In this document: positions 7,258-15,169 of the stretch, in pieces
Numbering within the stretch: the first letter of the stretch is position 1
Layout: each line of letters starts with the position of its first letter
Source: Neptunitalea lumnitzerae
GTDB taxonomy: Bacteria > Bacteroidota > Bacteroidia > Flavobacteriales > Flavobacteriaceae
Assembly: GCF_027924185.1 (NCBI RefSeq)
Contig: NZ_BRVO01000001.1
Location: 1,240,001 to 1,304,000, forward strand
Reading direction: 5' to 3'
DNA length: 64,000 nt
The notes under the pieces: model-generated
Told to the model about the DNA's origin: nothing
Databases searched by the model: none
The model's input: only the letters and a program-made list of their open reading frames with translations
Translations under genes and position numbers: made by a program

Positions 7258-7740
7258 TTACTTAAGTTCCGAAAGTATAATCTTTTTCTGTTTTAAGGTG
7301 TTTTTCATGGCCTTTTCCCTAACGTTAGGGTTACTGCTATGTATAAGCTCATAATATTCTGTTGGAATCACCTGCCATGATAATCCGTACTTGTCTTTAC
7401 ACCACCCGCAAACGCCTTCTGCACCGCCATTGGTTGTAAGAGCTTCCCAATAATAATCGGTTTCTGATTGGTTTTTTGTATTGATAACAAACGATACCGC
7501 CTCGTTAAATTTAAATAAGGGTCCGGCTGCTAATATGCTAAACTCCATTCCTTCAATTTCTATAACTGCGGTTTCTATTCCGGCATCATTCCCACTTTCT
7601 TCGCTATTAAATTGTTTATAATCTAGCAGCTTACCATTTTTAAAGATGGACAGATAGTATTCAGCCACCGCTTTAGCATCTTTCTCAACCCATAAATAAG
7701 GGGTTATTTTTTGAATGTTCTTTGATGATGAATGTAGCAT
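7258..7740 (-). CDS. VOC-superfamily protein (PhnB / 3-demethylubiquinone-methyltransferase-like)
   Basis: A 160-residue protein of the glyoxalase/VOC fold, PhnB-like branch. It opens with QKITPYLWVEKDAKAVAEYY, the usual first beta-alpha unit, continues with a GIETAVIEIEGMEFSIL core and ends with CGWCKDKYGLSWQVIP, the signature last strand (DKYGxxWQVxP) of this branch. The family is cytoplasmic; most members have no assigned substrate. The start codon follows from the fold beginning a few residues in. It is monocistronic and the array signatures are absent, so this is probably backbone sequence. Confidence 0.8.
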   Translation of the reverse strand: MLHSSSKNIQKITPYLWVEKDAKAVAEYYLSIFKNGKLLDYKQFNSEESGNDAGIETAVIEIEGMEFSILAAGPLFKFNEAVSFVINTKNQSETDYYWEALTTNGGAEGVCGWCKDKYGLSWQVIPTEYYELIHSSNPNVREKAMKNTLKQKKIILSELK

Positions 7741-7956
7741 ATTTGTAGTTTTATATTTTCTTTTAAGACCTTTTTTGGTTTCATCTTCACTTTTCTGAAG
7801 CTAGTATGAAAGATAACGAATAAAGAGTATTAAAACTAGTGGAATAAATGAATAAACGTAGTTATGTTCTTTATTAATGAGGTTAATCTTCACCAAGGTA
7901 TATCATATTTGATTATCCCAAAGAATCTGTACAAATACTACTATTGCAACTTTTAA

Positions 7957-8397
7957 TTATTTCTTTAATTCCATGTGTAAGATAGGGTAGGGTTTGCCAG
8001 TAGCATCTAATTCAGAACGATTTATAACCTCAAATCCGCAATGCTTATAAAAACCTACGGCTTGTTCATTCTGTTCATTTACATCTACTTTGGTTACGTT
8101 TAAATTTTTAATAGAATAGGCTAAAAGCGTTTTTCCTATTCCTTTTCCTCTATCGTTAGGGTGTATAAATAGCATTTCCAAGTTTTGGTTTGCTACCCCT
8201 ATAAATCCCACTATTTTGCCGTTATTATTTCTAACACATTTTAGATCAACTGCATCTAAATAGGTATTTAAAATTAGGGGTTTGAAATAGGCTATATCTA
8301 CTTCTTTAAGAAAACTATGTGTAGCACGTACCGAAGCCTCCCAAACTTCTACTACCTCTTTATATTCGCTTTTAGCAATCGCGTCTATTACATTCAT
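7957..8397 (-). CDS. GNAT-family N-acetyltransferase (146 aa)
   Basis: The fold is recognisable from the acetyl-CoA pyrophosphate-binding motif HPNDRGKGIGKTLL (Q/RxxGxG/A pattern) around residue 100, the preceding strand NLEMLFIHP and the closing NEQAVGFYKHCGFEV motif. These are hallmarks of small YjaB/RimI-like acetyltransferases that move acetyl from acetyl-CoA to an amine. Length is normal for the family. The substrate cannot be told from sequence. The gene is alone on its strand, with 216 bp to the VOC gene. Confidence 0.85.
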   Translation of the reverse strand: MNVIDAIAKSEYKEVVEVWEASVRATHSFLKEVDIAYFKPLILNTYLDAVDLKCVRNNNGKIVGFIGVANQNLEMLFIHPNDRGKGIGKTLLAYSIKNLNVTKVDVNEQNEQAVGFYKHCGFEVINRSELDATGKPYPILHMELKK

Positions 8398-8479
8398 TTT
8401 AATGATAGCTTATGGGAATAAAGATAAAGTTTTTCACTTGAAGCTTTTGGTTAATTACCTTTTTAAGTATAGATGTATT

Positions 8480-8848
8480 CTATTGTTTTACTTTTTTTCT
8501 ATAGTATAAGAAAAATAATAGCTGAAGTAAGGTATGTGGTAATATACCAATGAGTCCTATTTTCAGATTAATTTCAGTAATAAACTTGCTTAAAAACACC
8601 AGTACAATAGTAGCCAAAATACTTGGTAGAAAAAACAGTACACGCTCTGTGTAAAAGGTAAGTTTTAGTTTTTTTACGACTATAAATAACCAAGGTATAT
8701 AACACACTACCCAGAGTATTAAATATACCAAGCCTATTACATTAACCATACAGCTATCTCCCGAACAATCTTTTCTAAGAATGAGCAACACCATTACTAT
8801 GGTGACTAGAATAGCCAAGAAGTAGCTTTTTATGTTGAAATGTTTCAT
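8480..8848 (-). CDS. Small integral membrane protein (122 aa)
   Basis: Four hydrophobic segments are visible: about residues 8-24, 36-58, 72-88 and 96-115. A Cys pair (DCSGDSC) sits in the first loop, which would be outside the membrane. The C terminus is lysine-rich (YRKKVKQ), expected in the cytoplasm. I do not recognise a family. It reads in the same direction as the GNAT gene, with an 82-bp gap. Confidence 0.6.
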   Translation of the reverse strand: MKHFNIKSYFLAILVTIVMVLLILRKDCSGDSCMVNVIGLVYLILWVVCYIPWLFIVVKKLKLTFYTERVLFFLPSILATIVLVFLSKFITEINLKIGLIGILPHTLLQLLFFLYYRKKVKQ

Positions 8849-9110
8849 AGGCTATAGCAAGATAGAAATTAAACTTGTATTTAGTAGCATTATTACTACC
8901 AGATAAATGATCTTCGCGGAAAACTTACAAAACCTCTAAATATGAATACTTAGCAAAAATCTATTGTTTTAACAAGTTTACAGGATTATATGAGGTGTTT
9001 GAATTGTTGGATTAAGATTTTTGAAAGTTTTTTATTACATTTATTGATATTTTGTAATAATTTTCACATTTATTATGAAGTATCATCAATCTAAAAACAA
9101 CGCATCAATC
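8849..9110. other. Intergenic region before the RCC1-repeat gene
   Basis: 262 bp, AT-rich, holding the divergent upstream regions of the small membrane protein and the RCC1-repeat gene. No clear TAnnTTTG box or repeat was found. Confidence 0.3.
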
Positions 9111-10499
9111 ATGAAAAAACAATTACTTAATTTAACTTTTATTTTAATAATAGGCTACATGCATGGGCAGTGCTTTAGCGAATTACGCTTAGGAGGGCAT
9201 GTAGTAACCGTAAAGACTGATGGTACCCTTTGGGGTTGGGGCTATGGTGGATGGGGGCAATTAGCAAATGCCGCTATGAACAATCCTAGTAGTCCTGTTC
9301 AAATAGGAACTATGAATAATTGGGTATCTGCCTATAATGGCTTAATAACCACCTTTGGCGTAAAGCAAGATGGTAGTTTGTGGGGCGTAGGTGGCAATTC
9401 ATATGGGTGCTTAGGAGTTGGATCATCTGCACAAGATTATTATACAAGTTTTCAACAAGTGACTTCTTATACCGATTGGGTAGATGTGCGTGGCGCTTAT
9501 TTTTTTACGGTAGGGTTACGTGCTAATGGTACCATTTGGGCATGGGGCCAAGGCGATCAAGGACAAATGGGGAATGGTACAACACCTATGGCACAACCTA
9601 CACCTACACAAGTGGGTACCGATACCGATTGGGCATCGATAGCTGTTGATGCAAGCAGAACGGCTATTGCTATTAAGAATAATGGTACCGTTTGGGGGTG
9701 GGGAGCTAATACTGGTTATATGTTATACGCGGGTTCTAGTGTTACTTCTTACACCTTACCTACACAATTAAATACAGATACCGATTGGGCAAAGGTTTGT
9801 TTAGGCGGACATCATGTATTAGCACAAAAAACTGATGGTACCTTGTGGGTTTGGGGTGGCGCTTATGATGCCATGGGTGTAGGACAAAATTATGTTGATG
9901 TGGCTACTCCCGCACAAATAGGTACAGATACTTGGCGCTCTTTTACGGCAGACCCAAATGCATCTTTTGGGGTAAAAAGTGATGGTACTTTATGGGCATG
10001 GGGCTTTAATACCGAAGGAGAATTGGGAGATGGTACCACTATAAATCAGCCATTACCAGTACAAATAGGTACCGATGCTGATTGGGTGTCTGTTATAACC
10101 AAATTATATGCTCCTACCATAGCAGTAAAAGAAGACGGTAGCGTTTGGGCATGGGGAGACAACACTTACGGGACCTATGGAAATGGTACCTATACCAATA
10201 GTTTAACTCCGGTAGAAGTAATAGGTATTTGTGTAGATACACCACTAACTACTCCTGAATTTGAACAACCTACAATACGTTTATATCCTAACCCTACCAC
10301 TGATAAGGTTACTATAGACAGCGCTTTAAACCTTACCGAGTATACCATAACCAACCTATTAGGACAAACTGTAGCAAAAGGTACCCTAATAGAGGGGCAA
10401 AAAGAAATAGATATGCAAGCGTACAGCTTGGGTACGTACATAGTGCATCTAACAACAACTTCGGGTGCTAACTATACTTATAAAATAGTAAAGCACTAA
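9111..10499 (+). CDS. Secreted RCC1-repeat protein with T9SS sorting domain
   Basis: I chose ATG 9111 because MKKQLLNLTFILIIGYMHGQC is a clean signal peptide; ATG 9075 would add 12 residues in front of it. The body has about seven RCC1-type blades with recurring DGTLWGWG / NGTxWAWG and GTDTDWxS motifs, forming a predicted seven-bladed beta-propeller. After residue about 385 comes a T9SS type A sorting domain (IRLYPNPTTDKV, LGQTVAKGTL, GTYIVHL, YKIVKH). RCC1 propellers bind proteins; here the product is exported to or past the outer membrane by T9SS. An array leader and tail begin right after its stop. Confidence 0.85.
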   Translation: MKKQLLNLTFILIIGYMHGQCFSELRLGGHVVTVKTDGTLWGWGYGGWGQLANAAMNNPSSPVQIGTMNNWVSAYNGLITTFGVKQDGSLWGVGGNSYGCLGVGSSAQDYYTSFQQVTSYTDWVDVRGAYFFTVGLRANGTIWAWGQGDQGQMGNGTTPMAQPTPTQVGTDTDWASIAVDASRTAIAIKNNGTVWGWGANTGYMLYAGSSVTSYTLPTQLNTDTDWAKVCLGGHHVLAQKTDGTLWVWGGAYDAMGVGQNYVDVATPAQIGTDTWRSFTADPNASFGVKSDGTLWAWGFNTEGELGDGTTINQPLPVQIGTDADWVSVITKLYAPTIAVKEDGSVWAWGDNTYGTYGNGTYTNSLTPVEVIGICVDTPLTTPEFEQPTIRLYPNPTTDKVTIDSALNLTEYTITNLLGQTVAKGTLIEGQKEIDMQAYSLGTYIVHLTTTSGANYTYKIVKH

Positions 10500-10508
10500 A
10501 AAGTAAAA

Positions 10509-10627
10509 AAGTCGCTTTTAGAGCAGTTTTGTTGGATTATAATATTTGTACAGTCGTACTATTTATTCTTCATATCCGGAGTATTAACAGGAATATTGTG
10601 TATTTTTATACGGATATAACGAGTTAG
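10509..10627 (+). repeat. Array repeat: terminator-like hairpin plus 5' leader
   Basis: The first ~53 bases, from AAGTCGCTTTTAGAGC to ACAGTCGTACTA, are identical to 12700-12752. After a short variable part comes the leader with AATATTGTGTATTTTTATAC and GGATATAACGAGTTAG (to 10627). With the 12700-12818 copy it brackets 2.1 kb carrying a broken gene and two membrane-protein genes. Confidence 0.7.
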
Positions 10628-10647
10628 ATATAATTTATAAACCAAAA

Positions 10648-10823
10648 ATGAAAAAGACTGTATCAATTCTAATTTTGCTTTTTATTGTTAAGATATGTCA
10701 TTCTCAAAATTCAAATGGAATAAAAAATCGCTGAAATACTTATCTAAAAAGTATTGTGAACCAAAAAAAGAACAAAGCACATTTGACGCTGTAATGTCAA
10801 TGCTTTGGGCTATATTTAGTTAA
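10648..10823 (+). pseudogene. Frameshifted small secreted protein
   Basis: ATG 10648 opens MKKTVSILILLFIVKICHSQ, a signal peptide, and stops after 28 codons. One base missing in the A6 run at about 10722-10727 explains it: adding one A restores an open frame that continues SLKYLSKKYCEPKKEQSTFD and stops at 10823, giving a 58-residue secreted protein. It follows the leader by 20 bp. It is either a recent pseudogene, a slippage-controlled gene, or a sequencing error in a homopolymer. Confidence 0.55.
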
Positions 10824-10832
10824 ATTACTCAT

Positions 10833-11156
10833 ATGAATAGAAAAATAAAATGGACTTTCAGAATGTCATTGACAAGCATTTTATTGCTGACTATTACCCT
10901 ATTTATAAATTACTTTCGAGAACCATTATTCGGAATTAAAGAAGGATATGCGCCACATAATTTTAGCTTCAATTTTATGTTTTTTATTCCTGCAAAACTA
11001 ATATCACTCGGATTGGGAATAGCGGTAATTGGAAGAACAATTAAACATTGGACAAAATGGAATTTTTTAAACAAAAAAATACTTTTAATCAGCCTTTCAA
11101 GTCCAGTAATTTTATTATTTGTTTATCAAACAATTAGACTATTGACAATTGAATAA
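10833..11156 (+). CDS. Small integral membrane protein (107 aa)
   Basis: Three hydrophobic segments (about residues 10-28, 48-66 and 83-102) with positive residues between them; family not recognised. The gene starts 10 bp after the restored frame of the broken small gene and may have been cotranscribed with it. A CAACTCCCAAATAA tail and a degenerate array terminator follow. It probably belongs to the same accessory unit. Confidence 0.55.
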   Translation: MNRKIKWTFRMSLTSILLLTITLFINYFREPLFGIKEGYAPHNFSFNFMFFIPAKLISLGLGIAVIGRTIKHWTKWNFLNKKILLISLSSPVILLFVYQTIRLLTIE

Positions 11157-11162
11157 AAAAAC

Positions 11163-11254
11163 ATGTGGTAACAATGGTAACCGTTGCACAACTCCCAAAT
11201 AACCTTAAAAGATTCATTGTACAAGGCGATTTAGAGCGGCTTTGTTGTTTTAGT
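11163..11254 (+). repeat. 3' tail repeat and degenerate terminator
   Basis: GTGGTAACAATGGTAACCGTTG (11166-11187) contains a self-complementary GGTAAC/GGTAACC pair, followed by CACAACTCCCAAATAA. From 11223 the array hairpin follows (AAGGCGAT/AGCGGCTT, two mismatches), then TTGTTGTTTT. Confidence 0.55.
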
Positions 11255-11335
11255 GGTAGTGGATTTTCTGGTTTTGTGGTAGGCTTGCAAGCGGTTCTTT
11301 TTGTTATTTAAAAATAAACTTTAAATAGGAAAAAA

Positions 11336-11399
11336 ACTTCTCTTATCAGCAAAATACACAGGTATATTGTGTATTTTTATACGTGTATAACGAGTTAGG
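11336..11399 (+). repeat. Conserved 5' leader
   Basis: CTTCTCTTATCAGCAAAATA, CAGGTATATTGTGTATTTTTAT and ACGTGTATAACGAGTTAGG. It runs directly into the DUF418 gene; a GTG at 11383 within the repeat is in frame with that gene. Confidence 0.7.
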
Positions 11400-11430
11400 A
11401 AGAATACGGACAAAAAAACTAAAACTTGAA

Positions 11431-12648
11431 TTGAACGATCAACCAACCAAAGTAAAAAACCGAATTGACTTATTAGATGTTTATCGTGGATTTGCCATTC
11501 TGGGTATTTTTGTGGTAAATATTATTATAATGAATTCGACTTTTCTTAATCAAGACGAATTTGCAAAACAATGGACTTCTAATATTGACCAAATAACCGA
11601 GAGGGTTTTACAACTCTTTTTCTATACAAAATTCTTCCCGATTTTTTCATTACTTTTCGGATTGGGAATTTCAATGCAGGCTTTAAAGTTGTTTGAAAAG
11701 AACAAACTTTCATCTTCATTTTTTACGAGAAGAATGTTCTTTTTGTTCATATTTGGAGCATTGCATATCATATTTTTATGGTCAGGAGATGTTTTAAATA
11801 TTTATGCTATTCTTGGACTTTTGACCACGATATTCATAAAGAAATCTAATAAATTGATTCTCATTTTAGCTGCAATTTTTCTCTTCTTTCCTTTTTATGA
11901 CCAAGTTTTTGAATACTTGTTTAAATTTTTAAATTTTCAACCTGAAACTTATTTAAGTAATTACACAGGAGAAACCGTAAACCAAATTATCAAAAACGGA
12001 ACTTATCAACAAGGAGTAAAATTAAGATTGTTGGAATATCTTGCAAACATCCCAGTATTGTTTGTTTTTTTAGCCCCAATTGCCTTGTCAATGTTCTTAC
12101 TCGGACTCTATCTTGGAAAAAATAAGATATATGAATCATTAGAGTCTTTCATTAAACAAATAAAGTTCCCCGTACTTCTAACAACAATCATTACAAACAT
12201 CTACAGAATTCTGTTTTTGTTCGTATTTATCAAACTCGAAATTTTTAAAATTGAGCTTTTTAGAACGTTATTAATCAAATTAATGGTAATATCAGATGTA
12301 ATAATGGGATCCTTTTATTTATGGTTTATTGGTTGGCTTTGGTATAACACGAAATGGAGAAAAATTTTGTCACCGTTAAAATATGCAGGTAGAATGGCTT
12401 TGACAAATTACATAATGCAAAGTTTTATCGGAGTGATTTTATTCACATCAGTCGGATTTAAATTATACGAAACGTTAAGTCCATCTCAAACCCTTACTAT
12501 AGCTATTTTAGTTTTTGTTTTTCAAGTAATATTAAGCAAAATTTGGCTGACCTATTTTAAAATTGGACCATTGGAATGGATTTGGAGGTGCTTAACATAT
12601 AAAAAGTTAATACCGATTAAAAAAAGTACCATGCCTAACAATATATAA
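11431..12648 (+). CDS. DUF418-family (YeiB-like) membrane protein
   Basis: The signature RIDLLDVYRGFAILGIFVVN at the first membrane segment and a C-terminal half ending in LEWIWRCLTY identify the DUF418/YeiB family, polytopic inner-membrane proteins of unknown transport or acyl-transfer role. About nine to ten membrane segments are visible. No ATG precedes the signature: the choices are TTG 11431 (MNDQPTKVKN), used here because family members start about 13 residues before LDxxRG, or GTG 11383 lying inside the repeated leader. The native start may therefore have been altered when the gene joined the leader. The protein is nearly full length (405 aa from TTG). Confidence 0.75.
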   Translation: MNDQPTKVKNRIDLLDVYRGFAILGIFVVNIIIMNSTFLNQDEFAKQWTSNIDQITERVLQLFFYTKFFPIFSLLFGLGISMQALKLFEKNKLSSSFFTRRMFFLFIFGALHIIFLWSGDVLNIYAILGLLTTIFIKKSNKLILILAAIFLFFPFYDQVFEYLFKFLNFQPETYLSNYTGETVNQIIKNGTYQQGVKLRLLEYLANIPVLFVFLAPIALSMFLLGLYLGKNKIYESLESFIKQIKFPVLLTTIITNIYRILFLFVFIKLEIFKIELFRTLLIKLMVISDVIMGSFYLWFIGWLWYNTKWRKILSPLKYAGRMALTNYIMQSFIGVILFTSVGFKLYETLSPSQTLTIAILVFVFQVILSKIWLTYFKIGPLEWIWRCLTYKKLIPIKKSTMPNNI

Positions 12649-12699
12649 CACCTGTAAGAGTAGCAAAACCATTAGATAACCGAAAGAGATAAACTATAA

Positions 12700-12818
12700 A
12701 AGTCGCTTTTAGAGCAGTTTTGTTGGATTATAATATTTGTACAGTCGTACTAATTATACCTCTTTCTGTAGGATTAATAGTAATATTGTGTATTTTTATA
12801 CGGATATAAAGAGTTAGA
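12700..12818 (+). repeat. Array repeat: terminator-like hairpin plus 5' leader
   Basis: Second copy of 10509-10627; the first 53 bases are identical, and the leader ends GGATATAAAGAGTTAG. It precedes the small coiled-coil gene at 12838 by 19 bp. Confidence 0.7.
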
Positions 12819-12837
12819 AAAAATTAATACCAATCAT

Positions 12838-13005
12838 ATGCACAATCAACAATTAGCGAATGAAATTAATTCTTTGAAAGAAACCATTGAGTCTTTGATG
12901 ATGGAAATTCAATATTTGAGAAATGATTTAGAAAAAACGAGAGATGAGAGTGAGGGTTTAAAGTTTATAATATCTGAATTGGAAAGTGTCTTAAGAAGAG
13001 ACTAA
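12838..13005 (+). CDS. Small coiled-coil protein (55 aa)
   Basis: ATG 12838 to TAA 13005 encodes a 55-residue, highly charged protein (begins MHNQQLANEINSLKETIESL, ends SELESVLRRD). Leu/Ile residues at heptad spacing (L6, I10, L13, I17, L20, I24, L27, L31) predict one continuous coiled coil. It lies 16 bp upstream of the PD-(D/E)XK-like gene, so the two probably form an operon behind the leader. Such small coiled coils often act as partners, inhibitors or oligomerisation tags; the specific role is unknown. Confidence 0.65.
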   Translation: MHNQQLANEINSLKETIESLMMEIQYLRNDLEKTRDESEGLKFIISELESVLRRD

Positions 13006-13021
13006 AATAATAAAACAATAA

Positions 13022-14011
13022 ATGTCAACAAGTACAAAATGGAAAAAAGGACTGTTAAAAACAGGGCTTCCTTTAGAATATGTTACATCAAATATATTTA
13101 ATTCTTTAGGTTATGAAATTTTTGGAGAATATCCGTATATCAGACCAAATGAAAGTAAAGAGTTGAAGGAGTTTTCGGTTGATTTAAGAACATACAAATG
13201 TCTTGATTCAGAAGGTAAACTTATCGTCCTTTCCGCTCTTGTTGAGTGCAAATACAGACAACTAGGAACTTCTTGGATTTTCTCACCATATCCAAGTGAG
13301 ATGTATCCAATAGGAATTTTAAACTCAACTGAGGACTTAGTACCTGTCAGAATTGAGTCTAAATCTGTATGGGAATTTGAACAATCTATAGGTTATTGCA
13401 TTGGTGGTGTTGAGCTTTCAAACGATGGTGGAGGCAATACGAATGGAGTAAAACACGGAATTTTCCAACTAAGGTTTGCTATGCCAGTATTTGTTAAAAA
13501 TGATTACGAAAACGTTCTTGACCATACATATTCAGAAGGTAGATTTATTGATTTATCGTGCGGAATTTTGGTTACGACAGCTGACATAAGAGTAATTAAG
13601 TCAAATTTAGAACTAAAAGACTTTAATCTTGCTTCTGACTTAGATGAAATTACAGAATTGAAAGAAGCAATCATATTAAACGAAAGAGCTGGACCTCAAT
13701 TACAAGAGTTTGCCGATTCACTGGCTGACGATTTAATTGATAAACACCCTGAACTTGAACAAAGGTTACTGGATATTGGTAAAGTTCTGGTTGGCAAGGA
13801 ATGGATAAATAGAGTTGCCCCAGATTTGGATACTATCAAAAGAAGTATTGGATTTAGCGCTGAACGAATATTAATTGTCAATGAAAAATATCTATCAAAA
13901 ACGATTAATAATCTTGAAAAGGCTATTTTACGAGATATAAAAAAAGAAAAAGTATACGGAAAAGTTATAGAAAAGAAAGATGACCTTGAAATTACAAAAC
14001 CTGACAAATAA
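13022..14011 (+). CDS. Putative PD-(D/E)XK nuclease-like protein (329 aa)
   Basis: The N-terminal ~80 residues fit a restriction-endonuclease-like fold: a helix with Glu19 (TGLPLEYVTSNIFNSLGYE), Asp54 in FSVDLRTYK, then Glu75-x-Lys77 in LVECKYRQ. This arrangement is found in Mrr-like and other PD-(D/E)XK enzymes that cut DNA. The remaining 250 residues, with a Gly-rich turn (NDGGGNTNG) near 140 and a charged helical C terminus, are not recognised. It pairs with the small coiled-coil gene upstream and is followed by an attC-like palindrome, then a membrane-anchored protein. A defence role is a reasonable inference, not shown. Confidence 0.65.
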   Translation: MSTSTKWKKGLLKTGLPLEYVTSNIFNSLGYEIFGEYPYIRPNESKELKEFSVDLRTYKCLDSEGKLIVLSALVECKYRQLGTSWIFSPYPSEMYPIGILNSTEDLVPVRIESKSVWEFEQSIGYCIGGVELSNDGGGNTNGVKHGIFQLRFAMPVFVKNDYENVLDHTYSEGRFIDLSCGILVTTADIRVIKSNLELKDFNLASDLDEITELKEAIILNERAGPQLQEFADSLADDLIDKHPELEQRLLDIGKVLVGKEWINRVAPDLDTIKRSIGFSAERILIVNEKYLSKTINNLEKAILRDIKKEKVYGKVIEKKDDLEITKPDK

Positions 14012-14049
14012 TAACTGGTGCTAACACGGCTATAATTCAAAGCTTATTT

Positions 14050-14108
14050 GCTATCTTTCGGCTACGGCGGAAATAATCCTGTGGATTTGTCCGCAACGAA
14101 ATCATAGC
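14050..14108 (+). repeat. Four-block imperfect palindrome, attC-like
   Basis: Perfectly paired blocks GCTAT/ATAGC, TTTCG/CGAAA, GCGGA/TCCGC and AATCC/GGATT, separated by unpaired bulges of 1-6 bases, close a 3-nt TGT loop: 20 base pairs in 59 nt. It starts 38 bp after the stop of the nuclease-like gene, behind ACTGGTGCTAACACGGC. No T tract follows, so it is not a standard terminator. The shape matches a single-stranded, bulged attC hairpin. Confidence 0.7.
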
Positions 14109-14138
14109 GAAATCCGTTAATACTAATACACGAAAAAA

Positions 14139-15107
14139 TTGCAAAACGAACCAATAACAAATATTACGAATGATTCTTTGAATATATCTATTCAGGACAG
14201 CTTGTTTGTTCAAATTAAAAATCTCAACGAAAATATTTCTTCGATTCATTCCGATTTGCATAATCACTTGAATCAAGAAACTGACACTTTTTTAGGTGTT
14301 TCAAATGATACAATCTTTACCGTTGTTTTTACAGTTTTAATTTTCGCCCTTGGAATTTTAATTGACAGATTAATTAAAAGAAAAAATGAACAAGCAGATT
14401 TGCAAAAGTTAAAAAATTATTTCATTAATCAATTTGATGAATTAAAGAACAATATAGTTCCTGAATTAAGAAATGGTTACAAAAAGTTCTATCAAGAAAC
14501 GATTAGCTTAGATAAAGGAATACCAACGACAGCACCAAAGATTTTAACCAATACTTATGACCGACTATCTAATTTGGAATCGCCACTTTTATTCAAAACA
14601 TTTAAAAACAGTTCTTATTTTAATACTGCTTTTTCTCAAATTGATTTTATTAAAAACTTAATGGTTATTGTTGATGATTATCATTCCACAGTAGTGCAAC
14701 AAAGTGAAACACTTAGATCTGTTTTTGTTAGCTTAGATAAGAAATATCTAGACAAGGTTATTGAATTCACCGAGTATGAAAAGAATAATAATCCTAATTA
14801 TCGTCAAGACCCAACATTTCTACTTTTAGACTCAAAAGTTCAATACTATCATCAAAATATAGTTGGTAAAAGAGCTCTGGTTGATTACTACAAAAGTGTT
14901 ATTCGACCAATTCAAATACAAATAGTAAATACTAATTTATTTAGGACTCATCCAATTGGTAGAGAGATTTCAATTTTAGGTAGAGATATTTCTCACCAAT
15001 ATAGCCACTTAAGAATTTTAAATATTGAAATACGCCAACAATATAGGTATTTTACGCAAGTATTAAACCGAACAATTTCTAAGTTAGAATCTCTGAATAC
15101 AGAATAA
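14139..15107 (+). CDS. Membrane-anchored helical protein, TTG start (322 aa)
   Basis: The frame has no ATG before residue about 174, so TTG 14139 (MQNEPITNITND) is the only plausible start. Residues 1-55 are polar and predicted helical, one membrane segment follows (about 58-80, TIFTVVFTVLIFALGILIDR), then a 240-residue charged helical domain that should be cytoplasmic. Family unknown. It comes 31 bp after the palindrome and ends in the CAACTCCCAAATAA tail and a strong terminator. Together with the nuclease-like and coiled-coil genes it could form a three-gene unit, or simply be the next cassette. Confidence 0.6.
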   Translation: MQNEPITNITNDSLNISIQDSLFVQIKNLNENISSIHSDLHNHLNQETDTFLGVSNDTIFTVVFTVLIFALGILIDRLIKRKNEQADLQKLKNYFINQFDELKNNIVPELRNGYKKFYQETISLDKGIPTTAPKILTNTYDRLSNLESPLLFKTFKNSSYFNTAFSQIDFIKNLMVIVDDYHSTVVQQSETLRSVFVSLDKKYLDKVIEFTEYEKNNNPNYRQDPTFLLLDSKVQYYHQNIVGKRALVDYYKSVIRPIQIQIVNTNLFRTHPIGREISILGRDISHQYSHLRILNIEIRQQYRYFTQVLNRTISKLESLNTE

Positions 15108-15109
15108 AT

Positions 15110-15150
15110 ACTAGTGGAAACAATGGTAGCCATCACAACTCCCAAATAAA
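15110..15150 (+). repeat. 3' tail repeat of the array
   Basis: CTAGTGGAAACAATGGTAGCC followed by CACAACTCCCAAATAAAC, same family as 11163 and the minus-strand copy at 5611. Confidence 0.6.
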
Positions 15151-15169
15151 CGCAAAATATAAAAAATAC

